Positions 28,752 to 38,894 of a DNA stretch of 64,000 nucleotides are shown here, one piece after another. The notes below the pieces were generated by a model, which worked only from the letters and a program-made list of their open reading frames with translations, did no database searches and was not told the origin of the DNA. The stretch lies in NCBI GenBank assembly GCA_032358165.1, contig JAALGY010000041.1, positions 1,860,001-1,924,000 of the forward strand, in the 5' to 3' direction. Origin of the DNA: Diplosphaera chodatii. Taxonomy: Eukaryota > Chlorophyta > Trebouxiophyceae > Prasiolales > Stichococcaceae. The stretch's first letter is position 1, and each line of letters opens with the position of its first letter. The position numbers and the translations under genes were made by a program.

Positions 28752-29535
28752 TCACTTCTGCCCCAACTCTACCGCTAATGAGTCATACGGATACTCTCTG
28801 GGCGCCTGCATACAGCGGGCTCACAGTTAACACCGCTGACGGCAAGATGCATCTGCATCTGCTAGCAAGCAGATGCACATCGCAGTTAATGATACGCTGC
28901 CAGGTGCATCCACAAAAGCGCAGGCAGACTCACAAAGGGCACTGTGGAGGGCTTGTCCACCCAGATGGCGATGCCATACAGGGAAGCAAAAAAGCCCATC
29001 CCGGCTGCTGTGGCCCCAAGCGCCTGCCACTGCACAATTTGAAGGCGCAAAGCCTGTCAGCACATGCCTGCTCTTGGGGCTGCAGTCACAGTTGGGAGTT
29101 TAGAGTAGCGGGCGCGTCCACTGTGAAGCAGTGCCTCTGCTCGCATACTCTAGGAGTTGGAGGATCTGCCACACTGCAAATCAGCCGAGGCACTGTCAAA
29201 GCAACGCACCTTGGTGACAAGGTCAAATCTGTCAAGGCATGGCTCTGGGGTGGCGGTGCCATCATCCCACATCAGCTCGTCCTCCTCTGCCAGCTGCAGC
29301 ACCATGCAATGCGATGCTCGCACAATCAATCCTGCCGCCACTTCACAATCTTCCGACAACAGGCAGGGTGCTGGTTTGCAGATCAGGGCGTAGGAACTGC
29401 GAAGCGCACAGGTTGTTGAGGTGGCAGTCGCAGCGGCACTGGGCCACCGCCGCCACCCTTGAGCGGCAGTGCTGACTTTGGCGCTGCAATGCGGCGGGCC
29501 AGGCCAGCCAGAGGGCCCAGCCGCGAGGACGCCAT
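28752..29535 (-). CDS. NDUFB8: Mitochondrial complex I subunit NDUFB8/ASHI
   Basis: Accessory subunit of NADH:ubiquinone oxidoreductase membrane arm (ASHI in plants). Four exons joined in phase 0 give 119 residues; the Arabidopsis protein is about 125. Exon 1 (ATG 29535) encodes an Arg/Ala-rich mitochondrial presequence (SSRLGPLAGLARRIAAPK). Exon 2 carries the hallmark ELMWDDGTATPEPCLDRF. Exon 3 is the single membrane span, WQALGATAAGMGFFASLYGI, with DKPSTVPF after it. The last exon encodes APREYPYDSLAVELGQK and the stop at 28752-28754, matching the conserved Pro-Tyr-Asp and VELG ending. The order, spacing and tail are those of the plant/algal family. It is divergent from the TRF4-like gene. 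Confidence 0.95.
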
Positions 29536-30050
29536 CGTGCTCAGCCCTGGGTGGGTATTCTCCAGGCGCTGCAGTATGCACTCGCAGCCCTTACACACCG
29601 CAGGCTCTGAGCCGCACAAGAAAGATGATCGTACTAGTGCAACCGTGCACAGCTTCTGAAGGATCGTCAGCGGTGTGTTGGGATGCCCCAATGGTGGCAA
29701 CAAGGCGTGATGGCAACAGCTTCCCGCGGCAGGAACGCAACTGCGACTCCCTCCCTGCTGATGGACTGCAGGTCTCTGACAACGAGCAATGCGATGGCTG
29801 TGCGATATCGCATTCGTCCTTGGGTTGTGTGTGGAGCTTAGGGTATAAGGTCCCAGCTTTCACTCACATGAAGGTGCACACTCACAACACAAAGTCCATC
29901 TGTCCGCAGTGCAGCAGGATGACAGGCTTCTTGACTATTGGCGCTGGCGATATGGCGCAGGAAGGCGTCCAAGGTGTCAAGTTTCTGTACAGTGCGCTGC
30001 CGGCTTTGGGTGGCGATGCGGCTCTGACACATGATGCTGAACCAACCAGC
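29536..30050. promoter_or_regulatory. Divergent promoter region, NDUFB8 / TRF4-like
   Basis: 515 bases between start codons. A plus-strand frame is open through it into TRF4 exon 1, so the TRF4 start could lie upstream (in-frame ATG at 29952). Confidence 0.45.
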
Positions 30051-33000
30051 ATGCCCTTCAGGGGCGACGTCATCACGCTGGACGACGCTGAGCTGGATGA
30101 GCTGGCGTCAAAGCCCGAGGTGCACATCAAGCATGCCATGACCTGGCGCATGCTGCTAACCGCCATGCGGTGACTGTGAAGCATGGCCACATCTGTTGTT
30201 GGCCGGTCAGACGATGCTTCATGTGTCGCCTGGTCGTCAGGCGGTTTAGAAAGTAAGCTGGTGTCTGCTCCAGGGCGTAGCACGTGCAGACGAGCGGCAG
30301 CCCTCTGGCGGCGAGGCAGCGGGCGATGATGACGGCGGCCTTGGGGGCTTCGGCGACTTCTTCGCCCTCGATGAGCTGCCGACTGACGAGCGGCCGAACG
30401 CCACGCCGGGCACGGCGGCTGGCGGCAGTGCCCAGCAGGGCGTCACAAAGGAGACGGTGTGTGTACATCAGCAGCCCCAAAGACAGCACAGTCACCATGC
30501 ATATTTGGAAGTCTGTGCGGCACCGTGTGAACAAAGCACAAGTCCACGTTGTCCACGGTCAGGTGACTGCCGCTGATGACACTGCCGGCGCTGCGGAGCC
30601 GGGCCAGCTGCCGTGGGCGCGCGCCTCGCGCCGCATCCGCAGCCCGCTGCTGCGCCTGCACAACGGTGGGCAGGCCGCACGGCCATGCACTGCTTCGTAT
30701 TGGCGCAGCATGCCCCTGATCTGCTGCAGTAGTATGTAACAGCCCAGCTGTCAACGGGCCCCCTATAGCTACATAGATGCTACATATGGGGCGTGGGCGG
30801 GGCACACGCCTGCACACGCTGGTGATTAGTCATCTGTTGTGCATCTACCCCCATGACATGGGGCCCAGGCCACAAGGGCATGCACGATGCTTCGGTGTCG
30901 ATCCTGCAGAGATCGCGGAGTTCTGTCGTTTTCTGGAGCCTACAGCGGAGGAGACGGCGGGGCGGAGAGCAGCCACAGAGCGGGTCGCCGGCGTCATCAC
31001 ATCCATCTGGCCCCGCGCCAATGTGCAGGTTGGCGCCACAGTGCTGGCGATCGGCCCTCGTGTGTCTGCGTGCCGTACACCACTGGTGCATGCCCCCAGC
31101 TGGGAGGCAGGGGTTCACATGCCACGGTGTCAACACCTGGCTGTAGTACAGGCAGCGGGTGCGGGGTTGACTAATGCCAGCTGGGTCAGGGCACTACATG
31201 CCGTCACCCTTTACTTCACTCGTGCACGATATTCAGGTATTTGGATCTTTCGCCACGGGGCTGTACCTTCCCACGTCAGACATGGACCTGGTGGTCACCG
31301 ACAGCGGGTGTGCGGATGTGCGCTCCGGACTGAGGGCGCTGGCACAGGCGCTGGCCCGCAGGGGCATGGTCCGCAACATGCAGGTGCCAGTGCCCTCGAC
31401 CGTCTTGCCAAATAACATGTGCTTGCAGGGCTGCAGCGCTGGCTTTGGCCCTAGCTGCAAAAGTGTGGCCCCATCACTTGTAATAGGGTCGAAACTGGGC
31501 TGTCTTCTGTACGATGCAGCTCCCGCACCTGTGACATGGATCGCTCGTCACGTCACGGTCAGTGCCGGCGCAGGTGGTGGCGAAGGCGAAGGTGCCCATC
31601 ATTAAGTTTGAGGAGACGGCGTCCGGATTCAACTTCGACATCTCCTTCGATGTTGCCAACGGCCCTGTGACTGCGGCCTTTGTGCGGGAGCTGATGGCCA
31701 AGCTGCCCGCGATGCGACCGCTGCTGTTCATCCTGAAGATCTTCCTGCAGCAGCGCGAGATGAACGAGGTGCGGATCTGGGTCGCTTCGGACCCCCAACC
31801 CTCCCACAGACAGCTCTGCTTGTTCCAGGAATAGCAGCGTGTGGGTTGGGCAACAGTACATGCTGTGTTTGGCTGGGCCTTAGGACTAATTGTCCTTTAA
31901 CATGTAGGTGTACTCTGGTGGCATTGGCTCGTACGCGCTGCTGGTCATGGTGGCCGCCTTTCTGCAGAGCCATGTGTCACGCACGCCGCTGTCTGCGCAC
32001 TCCCGAGCTGCTTCGGTATGCAGTCCGCCCCCAACCACATCTCCATGCACAACCAAGAGGCTGTGCTGCTGCATGGCAACCTCCACTGCGTGTCATCCGT
32101 GGGGCCGGTTGGATGGCGGAGAGTGCTGAGCAGAAACTGGTGCTGAGCTGCAGGAGCTGGACCCATGTCTGGGCGTCTTGCTGCTGGACTTCTTCCGGCT
32201 GTACGGCCGCTCGCTGTATGCCGAATGCGTGGGCGTGTCATGCAGGTGGGTCGCACGGCTCTCCACGTCCATGCCTGCCTATGCAGCTGCGCTGCTGACC
32301 GTGCAGCTGCTGATCAAAACTCTGCTTGCCTCGTCCACCAGCAGTGTCGACCGGCCAAGCCGTCTGTGATGTAAACCATCGCAGAAAGGGCGCCACCTTC
32401 TTTGACAAGCGCTCGCGGGGGCACTACCAGTACGAACGCCCCTTCATGCTGTCGGTGGAGGACCCCAACGACCCGGACAACGACCTGGCCAAGGGCTCCT
32501 TCAACGCGCCCCGCATCCGGCAGGTGAAGTAGCAGAACCAGTCAAAGCTCAGCAGCAACAGCTGCACACTCTGCAGGCGGTGAACCTGCACATGCTGCAC
32601 GAGGAGGCGCCTTGCGTTGCGTAGCCCGAACCCTCTGCAGCACCATCCTTGCCACAGCAGCCAGCAGCAGCGTGATATTTCTCTGTTGCGCTTACCTTGT
32701 GGATTGCACCGCAGGCGTTCGACTATGCGTACACGCAGTTGGCGCGCGGCGGGGCGCCGGAGGACAGCCTGCTGGCCCGCGTCATCCGGCTGGACACGGT
32801 GCTGACTGACCGGCCGCAGCCGCCGCCGCTGCCCGACCACATCGACGGCGCCCCTCAGGTGTGCAGATGCTCCAAAGTGCCAGGCTGCCGAGCATATGCA
32901 GCGTTCCACTCAAGCGTGGCGGTTGCTGCCTGCTGCGCGCTAGTACACCGAGCTGAAATATCAAGAGCAAGCGGCACAACGCTGCATATATCGCTCACGG

Positions 33001-33874
33001 CCAGCTGTCCTTCGGTCAACCGGCCCAGCACCATCGGCACTGCAGGCAGCGGTGGCAGAGAGTTCGGAGGAGGGGCTCGCAGCCAGCGGCTCTGCAGGGG
33101 ACAGCCTGGACGATGCGGACCTGCCGGAGCTGCAGGAGACCAGGCGGCAGCGGCGGCGGCGGGAGCAGGCCGAGAAGAAGGCGGCCAGCCGCAGCAAGAA
33201 GGAGCGCAAAGCGCGCAAGGTGACCAACCAGTTCACGAGGTGTCATCGTGTGGACTGTGCGCCACTGGACCACGACATGGCAGCGATCGATTGGCAGGAT
33301 TCAGGCGTCCCTTCAGGCGGCACTTCATCCAGCTGTCAGCCTTGCCTTCTGTTCGCAGCGTGTGCGGGAGCGCGATGCGGTGTTTGGGGACGTGCCCGCC
33401 GGCGATGACCACTCTCCGCAGCCCCCAAGCAAGCACCGGCGCCACAGCAAGTCTGACCGTCCCAGGTGCCGCGCCATCCTGCAATTTAGCACAGGAGATG
33501 ACGCCAGCTTTGCGGCGTGGAAGTGCCTTTCTGCATTTTGGAGATGACATGCCGCTGGCTACCTTGGCGTCATCTCACTGGGCTGTAGCACTGTAGGTGA
33601 CCACGATGCACTGCAATGTTCTCAATGCAGCACCAGTGGTGCTATGGCCCGACGAAGGCCGCATTATGTGACGTGCTGTTGTGTCCGATGTTGCAGCAGC
33701 AGCGAGCATCACCACGGAGGCAGCCAACCTGCCGGCAGCAGGGCACCATACAACCTGGCGCACAGCCGCCACTCCAGTTACAGCAGCGGTCAGCAGGAAC
33801 GAGGCAGCAGGCACCGCAGCAATCCACACCACGGCGGCGGCGAAGCAAAGCGAAAACACATCATCTTTGATTGA
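30051..33874 (+). CDS. TRF4: TRF4/PAPD5-type non-canonical poly(A) polymerase
   Basis: Nuclear nucleotidyltransferase of the Trf4/PAPD5 group, which adds short A-tails to aberrant or precursor RNAs for exosome processing (TRAMP-type role). Thirteen exons join in frame from 30051-30119 to 33703-33874, giving 583 residues. Exons 4-5 give LHNEIAEFCRFLEPTAEE and the catalytic VFGSFATGLYLPTSDMDLVV (GS and DxD). Exon 6 supplies the third Asp (ASGFNFDISFDVANG) and the palm/central helix. Exons 7-9 form the PAP-associated domain: GGIGSYALLVMVAAFLQSHV, LDPCLGVLLLDFFRLYGRSL and ATFFDKRSRG to PFMLSVEDPNDPDNDLAKGS, the nucleotide-recognition motif. The C-terminus is basic (RRQRRRREQAEKKAASRSKK) and ends GEAKRKHIIFD. 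All catalytic residues are kept. Start is ATG 30051; 29952 is an alternative. Confidence 0.94.
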
Positions 33875-35111
33875 TCTGATTGCTGCATGGATGTCAGGTG
33901 CAAACAGGACGCGCACATTTGGTACACTACTGGCGACCGGCGTGCCTAACGCTTGGCACGTTGGCAGTGGGGTGTGGCTCAGGGGCGCTGATGCCCAGAA
34001 TGTGACTCAACCCTTACAACCCCGTCCCCTTGCCACCTCACCAGGGCCGTGACTTTTGAAATCACAGCGCCATACCCCCGAGCCCTCGGCCCCTCGCGGG
34101 CAACAGCCACTCCCAGGCCTGTCAGCTGCCGCACACGGCGGTGGTCGTGCGGCAGCTGCGGCACTGAGCGTATGGTGGGCGCACACGCACACTACATGGC
34201 TAGGTGGGTAGCTGTGCATGTATCCGTACGGCCTCGCACCCGCCGCCACGGCGCCGCCGGCGCCCTCAGGTGAGACTCGCTCGGCATCCTGCTGCTTTCG
34301 TGGTCAGTGGCAGTTCCCTGCCAAAGCGCGTGTCCCAACGGCAGCGGGTGAGCGCCCTTGCGTCAGGCGCTACAAATGTCAGCCAGGAGAGGGAACACAT
34401 CCCGTCGGGAGATGCACCTCGGGCCGCCGCCGCACGTGATAGCTTCAACCAGCTGCGGCGCGTTGACGCCCGTGTTTCAATGGCTGATCGCGCGGCCAGG
34501 GGTGTGCCACCTCGGGGCTGCGCCGTCTGCAGGCTTAACCTCGTATCTGCACTGCCTGGACCTATGCGATGGATCTGCAGGCATGATGACTACGTTGCTC
34601 TGACCGGATTCTGTACAGAAGCCCCTGCGTTGCGCGGGCGGGTTGTTGCAGAGAAGCGACGTTGCTACACTACCGAAAAATGACCCTGCCTCGCAGGACA
34701 CTATGAGGTACTCCTGCGGCCGCAGCGGCACTAGGCCGTCAGGTCCCGCCACAAAGCTGCTCCATAGCTATTGCATAGTTCCATGATGCTCTGACGCGGC
34801 CTCTTCAGCTTTGCACTGGCCCTGCGCCAGCTGGGAATCGCCAGCTGTGGGTATTGTATGCTTCACGCGGCCTGTGCGCACCCTGGCGCATAGGTAGCGC
34901 CACCGCAGCAGTTAAAGACGTGCAGCGCGCGTGTGCCAGTTGGGATGGAACGCCTCGCTTGCATGCACAGCAAGTTTGCCACCTATTTGTGTGCCTGATG
35001 TCAAATTGTTGCCTGACCCAGGCGGAGGACGTAGCACCTATCAGTTTGCCAGTTCAGCGGCAGCCAGCTGGGCGGCCACACGGCAGCTCGGAGCCGCCCC
35101 GGCTCCAAGAC
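33875..35111. other. Spacer between TRF4-like gene and Cys-module gene A
   Basis: 1.2 kb between same-strand genes. Open frames such as 34204-34683 are Arg/Pro-rich with no family features. A consensus-like acceptor (ctgacccag at about 35022) precedes the in-frame coding of gene A, so a 5' exon of gene A may lie in this interval. Confidence 0.4.
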
Positions 35112-37565
35112 ATGGATGATGTACCGAGGCCATCTCCAGCGCGGATGGATTCCCCAGCAGCGCGCAGTGGCTCCCCTTCCCCCGGGGCCTGCCCACGCAC
35201 CAGCCCCGCGGCCGGAGGGCTCCAGCACAGCAGCTCCAGCGGCGAGCGGGGCGCACCGCCAAATTCGCAGCACCAGCCTCTGCAGCGGGTCGCCATGCCC
35301 ACGCTGTCAGCAGGAGGCGGCACCGAAGCAGCGAAGCCCTTGCCTTCGCTGTCTCTGCTGCCCGAGTCCCTCAGCAGTCTGACTCCCAGCCGGCCCAGCT
35401 TTGGCTGGAAGCTGCAGGCCAGCACGGAGCAGGCGAAGGCCACCGCAGCCGCCCTGGCGCTCCACAACAGCACCCTGCAGCAGCGACAGCAGCAGCAGCA
35501 GCAGCAGCAGGTCGGCACCGGGCAGCCAGCCAAGGGCCCGCATCTCATCCTCAGCCCGGCGCCCTTGGCAGCCGACAGCAACGGCCGGCACAGCGGCGAT
35601 GAGGTCCGCCGAGCGTCGCCGCCGCTGCCGCTGCCAGCGGTGCGCTCCACGCCCTCGCCGCCTCCGCCTGAGCAGCAGGAGCAGAGGCACCCCACCAGGC
35701 CACGGGGTTCAGTGGGCCGTGCGGCGGCAGGAGAGGGGCCGCAGCGTCACCCTCCGCCGCTGCACCTGCCGGCCACAGCCGAGGGGGATGGCGATGATGA
35801 GGAGTATGAGGAGCTGCAGCAGCCGGTGCGGCGGCCGACAGCCCGGCGCACGATGGCCCTGAGCGAGTCGCACCCGCTGCTGGCTGCGGCAGCGGTGGCG
35901 CAGAGCGAGGCTTCTGCTGCGGAGCACGTCAGCAAGGCGAAAAGGCAGCGCAAAGATTCAGCGGGGCGTACAAAGGAGGGTGGGCAGGGAACAGGCCGCA
36001 CCAGCTGGCCTGCAGGCAAGGCGCTCACAGCGCAGCAGGCCTTCTCCGACAGCGCAGCGGCCTCGGAGAACGTGCACTGGCAGGGGTATGAGCAGCCTGC
36101 CGGGGACGCACGCAAGGCGTGCCCCCGGTGCCGCGAGGTGAAGCCCATCTCTGAGTTCCACCGGAAGTACGCGGACGACCCCTCGTCCACGCAGACCTAC
36201 TGCCGCCGCTGCCACGGCGACATGAAGCGCGAAAAGGGCGTGGTGCGCGCGCCGACGGTGGAGGAGAAGCAGTGCCCGGCATGCATGGAGGTGAAGCGTG
36301 CGGCGCTGTACTACCCCAACACCATTGCGCCCGATGGCCTGTCGGAGAAGTGCCGCTCATGCTGCAAGAGCCAGGCGGCCGAGATCAGGCGCCAGTCGAT
36401 GGCGGAGGATGCTGCAATGCGCGGTGAGGCCGCAGCAGCGGCCCGCAGCAACAGCGCCGGCCTGGATGCGCTGGGCCTGCCGCCGCCCCACCCTGCAGCA
36501 TCCGATGCGCTGCGGGCGGCATTCGTCGCCGCAAATGATGGGTCAGGGCCCGCAGGCTTTGCGTGGGGCAGGCCCGCGTCAGCAGCAAAGGTCGAGCCTG
36601 CAGCTGGTGGCGGCCTCCGGGGGGCGCACATCTCAGACAATGGCGCCAACATCAGGTATGACTCGCTTGTCCCACCGGGTGCGGCAGCGCCAGGGCCGCC
36701 CCCTGCGGGTGGCCTGCGCCGCGGGGCAGCCAGCGAGGGCTTTGCAGCCGGCTTTGCCACTGCCCCTCGCACTGGGCCCTCCTCTCGTGGTGGACGGTTT
36801 GGAGGTCAAGCACGTCCGGGGCGCGGGCAGCCGCGCACCCGTGGCGGTGGCGCCGAGTATGCGGACGCATCGGATGGGTCGGACATGGATGCTGACGAGG
36901 GGCCGGCGCACACGCCTGGCGCGCAGCAGGGCCCCCTGCCCCCGCGGCTGCAGGCGGCGGCACTTGGGCCCCAAGGGCCCCTTGACTCGCCGGCGGCGAC
37001 GCTGGCACGCCTGTTCCCGGGCATGTCGCAGGGCATGCAGAGCCAGCCGGCACTGCAGCTCCAGCAGCTCCAACAGCTCCAGCAGCAGCAGCAGCAGCAG
37101 CTTCAGCAGCAGCAGCGGCAGCTGCCCTCAAGTGGCGGCAGCAACGCTGCTGGGGCGCCCACCTTCGTGGAGCCCAGCACGGCGCTGCGGCTGGCGGCAG
37201 CAGAAGCAGTGCGAGCGCAGACTGCAGCCGTCATTCATGCGGCCACAGACCTTGCCACCCAGGCCCGTACGCAGGCGGCTGTGGCAGTGGCACTGTCGGG
37301 CGATGTTCAGCAGGCCCTAGAGTGGGAAGCTCACCAGCAGCTGCTGCCGCCGCCACCGCTCACACCGGCACTGGTGCAGCAATGGAGGGTGCTGCTGGAG
37401 AGCCACCCGGCAATGGCGCAGGTGCTGGCCATCCTGTCACCCAACATGCTGTCGAGTGTGGGGCCGCCTGCTGCGCCGCTGCAGCAGCCGCCAGCCACGA
37501 TGGCGCTGCCGGGGGGCCTTGGCGGCTTCCCCTTTGGAGCGCCGCACACCGCCCGGCGATCCTGA
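35112..37565 (+). CDS. Cys-module protein A, two CxxC/CxxC modules
   Basis: No known family name. One uninterrupted exon of at least 817 codons, odd in this intron-rich window; it is probably the last or only coding exon. The frame is open from 34854; ATG 35112 (MDDVPRPSPARM) or 34998 are candidate starts. Residues about 1-320 and after about 450 are Pro/Ala/Gln-rich and disordered, with poly-Gln near 35478-35510 and 37055-37122. The only folded part, about 36118-36370, holds two likely zinc-binding units: CPRCREVKPISEFHRKY then CRRC, and CPACMEVKRAALYYPN then DGLSEKCRSC. A basic stretch (SKAKRQRKDSAGRTKE) precedes them. The architecture suggests a nuclear DNA- or protein-binding factor, but that is inference. 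The same module recurs three times in protein B. Confidence 0.75.
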   Translation: MDDVPRPSPARMDSPAARSGSPSPGACPRTSPAAGGLQHSSSSGERGAPPNSQHQPLQRVAMPTLSAGGGTEAAKPLPSLSLLPESLSSLTPSRPSFGWKLQASTEQAKATAAALALHNSTLQQRQQQQQQQQVGTGQPAKGPHLILSPAPLAADSNGRHSGDEVRRASPPLPLPAVRSTPSPPPPEQQEQRHPTRPRGSVGRAAAGEGPQRHPPPLHLPATAEGDGDDEEYEELQQPVRRPTARRTMALSESHPLLAAAAVAQSEASAAEHVSKAKRQRKDSAGRTKEGGQGTGRTSWPAGKALTAQQAFSDSAAASENVHWQGYEQPAGDARKACPRCREVKPISEFHRKYADDPSSTQTYCRRCHGDMKREKGVVRAPTVEEKQCPACMEVKRAALYYPNTIAPDGLSEKCRSCCKSQAAEIRRQSMAEDAAMRGEAAAAARSNSAGLDALGLPPPHPAASDALRAAFVAANDGSGPAGFAWGRPASAAKVEPAAGGGLRGAHISDNGANIRYDSLVPPGAAAPGPPPAGGLRRGAASEGFAAGFATAPRTGPSSRGGRFGGQARPGRGQPRTRGGGAEYADASDGSDMDADEGPAHTPGAQQGPLPPRLQAAALGPQGPLDSPAATLARLFPGMSQGMQSQPALQLQQLQQLQQQQQQQLQQQQRQLPSSGGSNAAGAPTFVEPSTALRLAAAEAVRAQTAAVIHAATDLATQARTQAAVAVALSGDVQQALEWEAHQQLLPPPPLTPALVQQWRVLLESHPAMAQVLAILSPNMLSSVGPPAAPLQQPPATMALPGGLGGFPFGAPHTARRS
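35478..35510 (+). repeat. CAG repeat coding poly-Gln in protein A (first tract)
   Basis: Eleven codons, nearly all CAG with one CGA, encode a Gln-rich run. Such tracts are length-variable microsatellites. Confidence 0.8.
37055..37122 (+). repeat. CAG-rich tract coding Gln/Leu run in protein A (second tract)
   Basis: Repeats of cagctccagcag followed by a run of CAG encode alternating Leu-Gln then poly-Gln. Confidence 0.8.
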
Positions 37566-38894
37566 GGCAGCATTAGCGGGGAAGCGCCGGTCGTGGCCTT
37601 GGCAGCACAGGCTGCAGCAAGCTGTGACGCAATCTGTCGGTGAGCAAGCACGCCGTGCAGCGGGGCCAGCAATCGCGCCTGCAGCAGCCTCGCCAGCTGC
37701 AGCTGCAAACAGCAGATGAGATTTTCACCAGGCCCACCAGACTAGGCTGTATAACAACACAACTTTTGACAGGTGCCACAATCGCACCTCCGCCTGGGCA
37801 CGCATTGATGAGTGTCGCCAGCACAGCGTCGCTGCAGGCCGTAGACAGGGTCTTCTAATTCAGCAAGGTTTTGTCGAAGGCAGCCATGGTCTGGGGCACA
37901 ACTCCTATAGGACATCAGCCGTGTGTGGCTTTTGTTTCGCAGCATATCTTGGGGACTATTATCACACTTGTTGTCAGGTGACCGGTGCGATGTCGGCATG
38001 CTGCGGAGTGGCTTGCCAGACAAAGAGCCCGGTCACAATGCAAACCTAGATTATTCTGCAGTGTTTACACTCCTATTCTTGACGATGCTCCGGCTGGGCC
38101 TTGTCAAACAGTAGTATGTTTCTAGCGGTCCGCCTAGAGCAGCGACTGAGGTACATACTGAAGGGACGTATGGAATAGACGAAGTGTCCGTATGCTTGCA
38201 GCGTATGAATGGTGTGCAGCTGCACAACATACCAACTGTGCAATTCCCAATGTGAGACGGAGAATCTGGCTGCTGGCGCATGAAGACAGTTTGCAAGCCT
38301 GCAATGTGCATGGTTCGTTGCGAACATCGGGAGACAGTTCTGGTTCATTGCAGGATTCGATGGCCGTTGCAGCAACAACGTGGAGCGGTGGAAGCCACGA
38401 CATCGCAGTACGATTTGACTAACATGCCTGCCCCATATGCAGTTTTAGGGGCAAGGCAGCTGGGAATATGCTAGGTTTATGTTGCGACGGTCCGCGGTGC
38501 CAGCGTGGCCTAACGTGACTTTCTGTGAGATCCTGACCCAAGTGGCGCTGCCTGCTCACGATCAAACACACCAAACTCCCAGGCACACGCCACGTATACA
38601 TCAGTATTGCTTTGGAGGTTTGTCACTTTCATCTGCAAACGCCAGCCCATGTCTGTGAACGCTTCTTCGCTCGCTTTTTGGGAGTTCGCCCAATGTTCAG
38701 AATCAAGATTACCTGTGTGTCCTTTGCAGGCACTGGCTGTTCAGTCGGACACGTCCTTGGTACCGCATGAAAGTGTCGCAGGACGCATACTTTAGCATAC
38801 AATCGGGCATCTGATGGCCTAAGCATAGTCGCCTGGGGCGCAGCTGTGGCAGTATTGCCCCTGCAGCCGCAGGCAGGAGGGTTGCGCTCGGAAC
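37566..38894. other. Spacer between Cys-module gene A and the IPC-synthase gene
   Basis: 1.3 kb between same-strand genes. The first part continues a C/A/G-rich composition resembling coding DNA but has no good frame; the rest is mixed. No gene supported. Confidence 0.4.

Noticed and set aside
29469..30173. 235-codon plus-strand frame covering the NDUFB8/TRF4 spacer
   Set aside because: Its left part is antisense to NDUFB8 exon 1 and non-protein-like. Only its end (30051-30119) is kept as TRF4 exon 1.
34204..34683. 159-codon Arg/Pro-rich frame upstream of gene A
   Set aside because: Looks like chance opening in GC-rich spacer DNA, with overlapping frames equally open.
36298..37320. 340-codon alternative plus-strand frame within gene A
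   Set aside because: Arg/Ser shadow of the Ala/Gln-rich main frame; it lacks the Cys modules.
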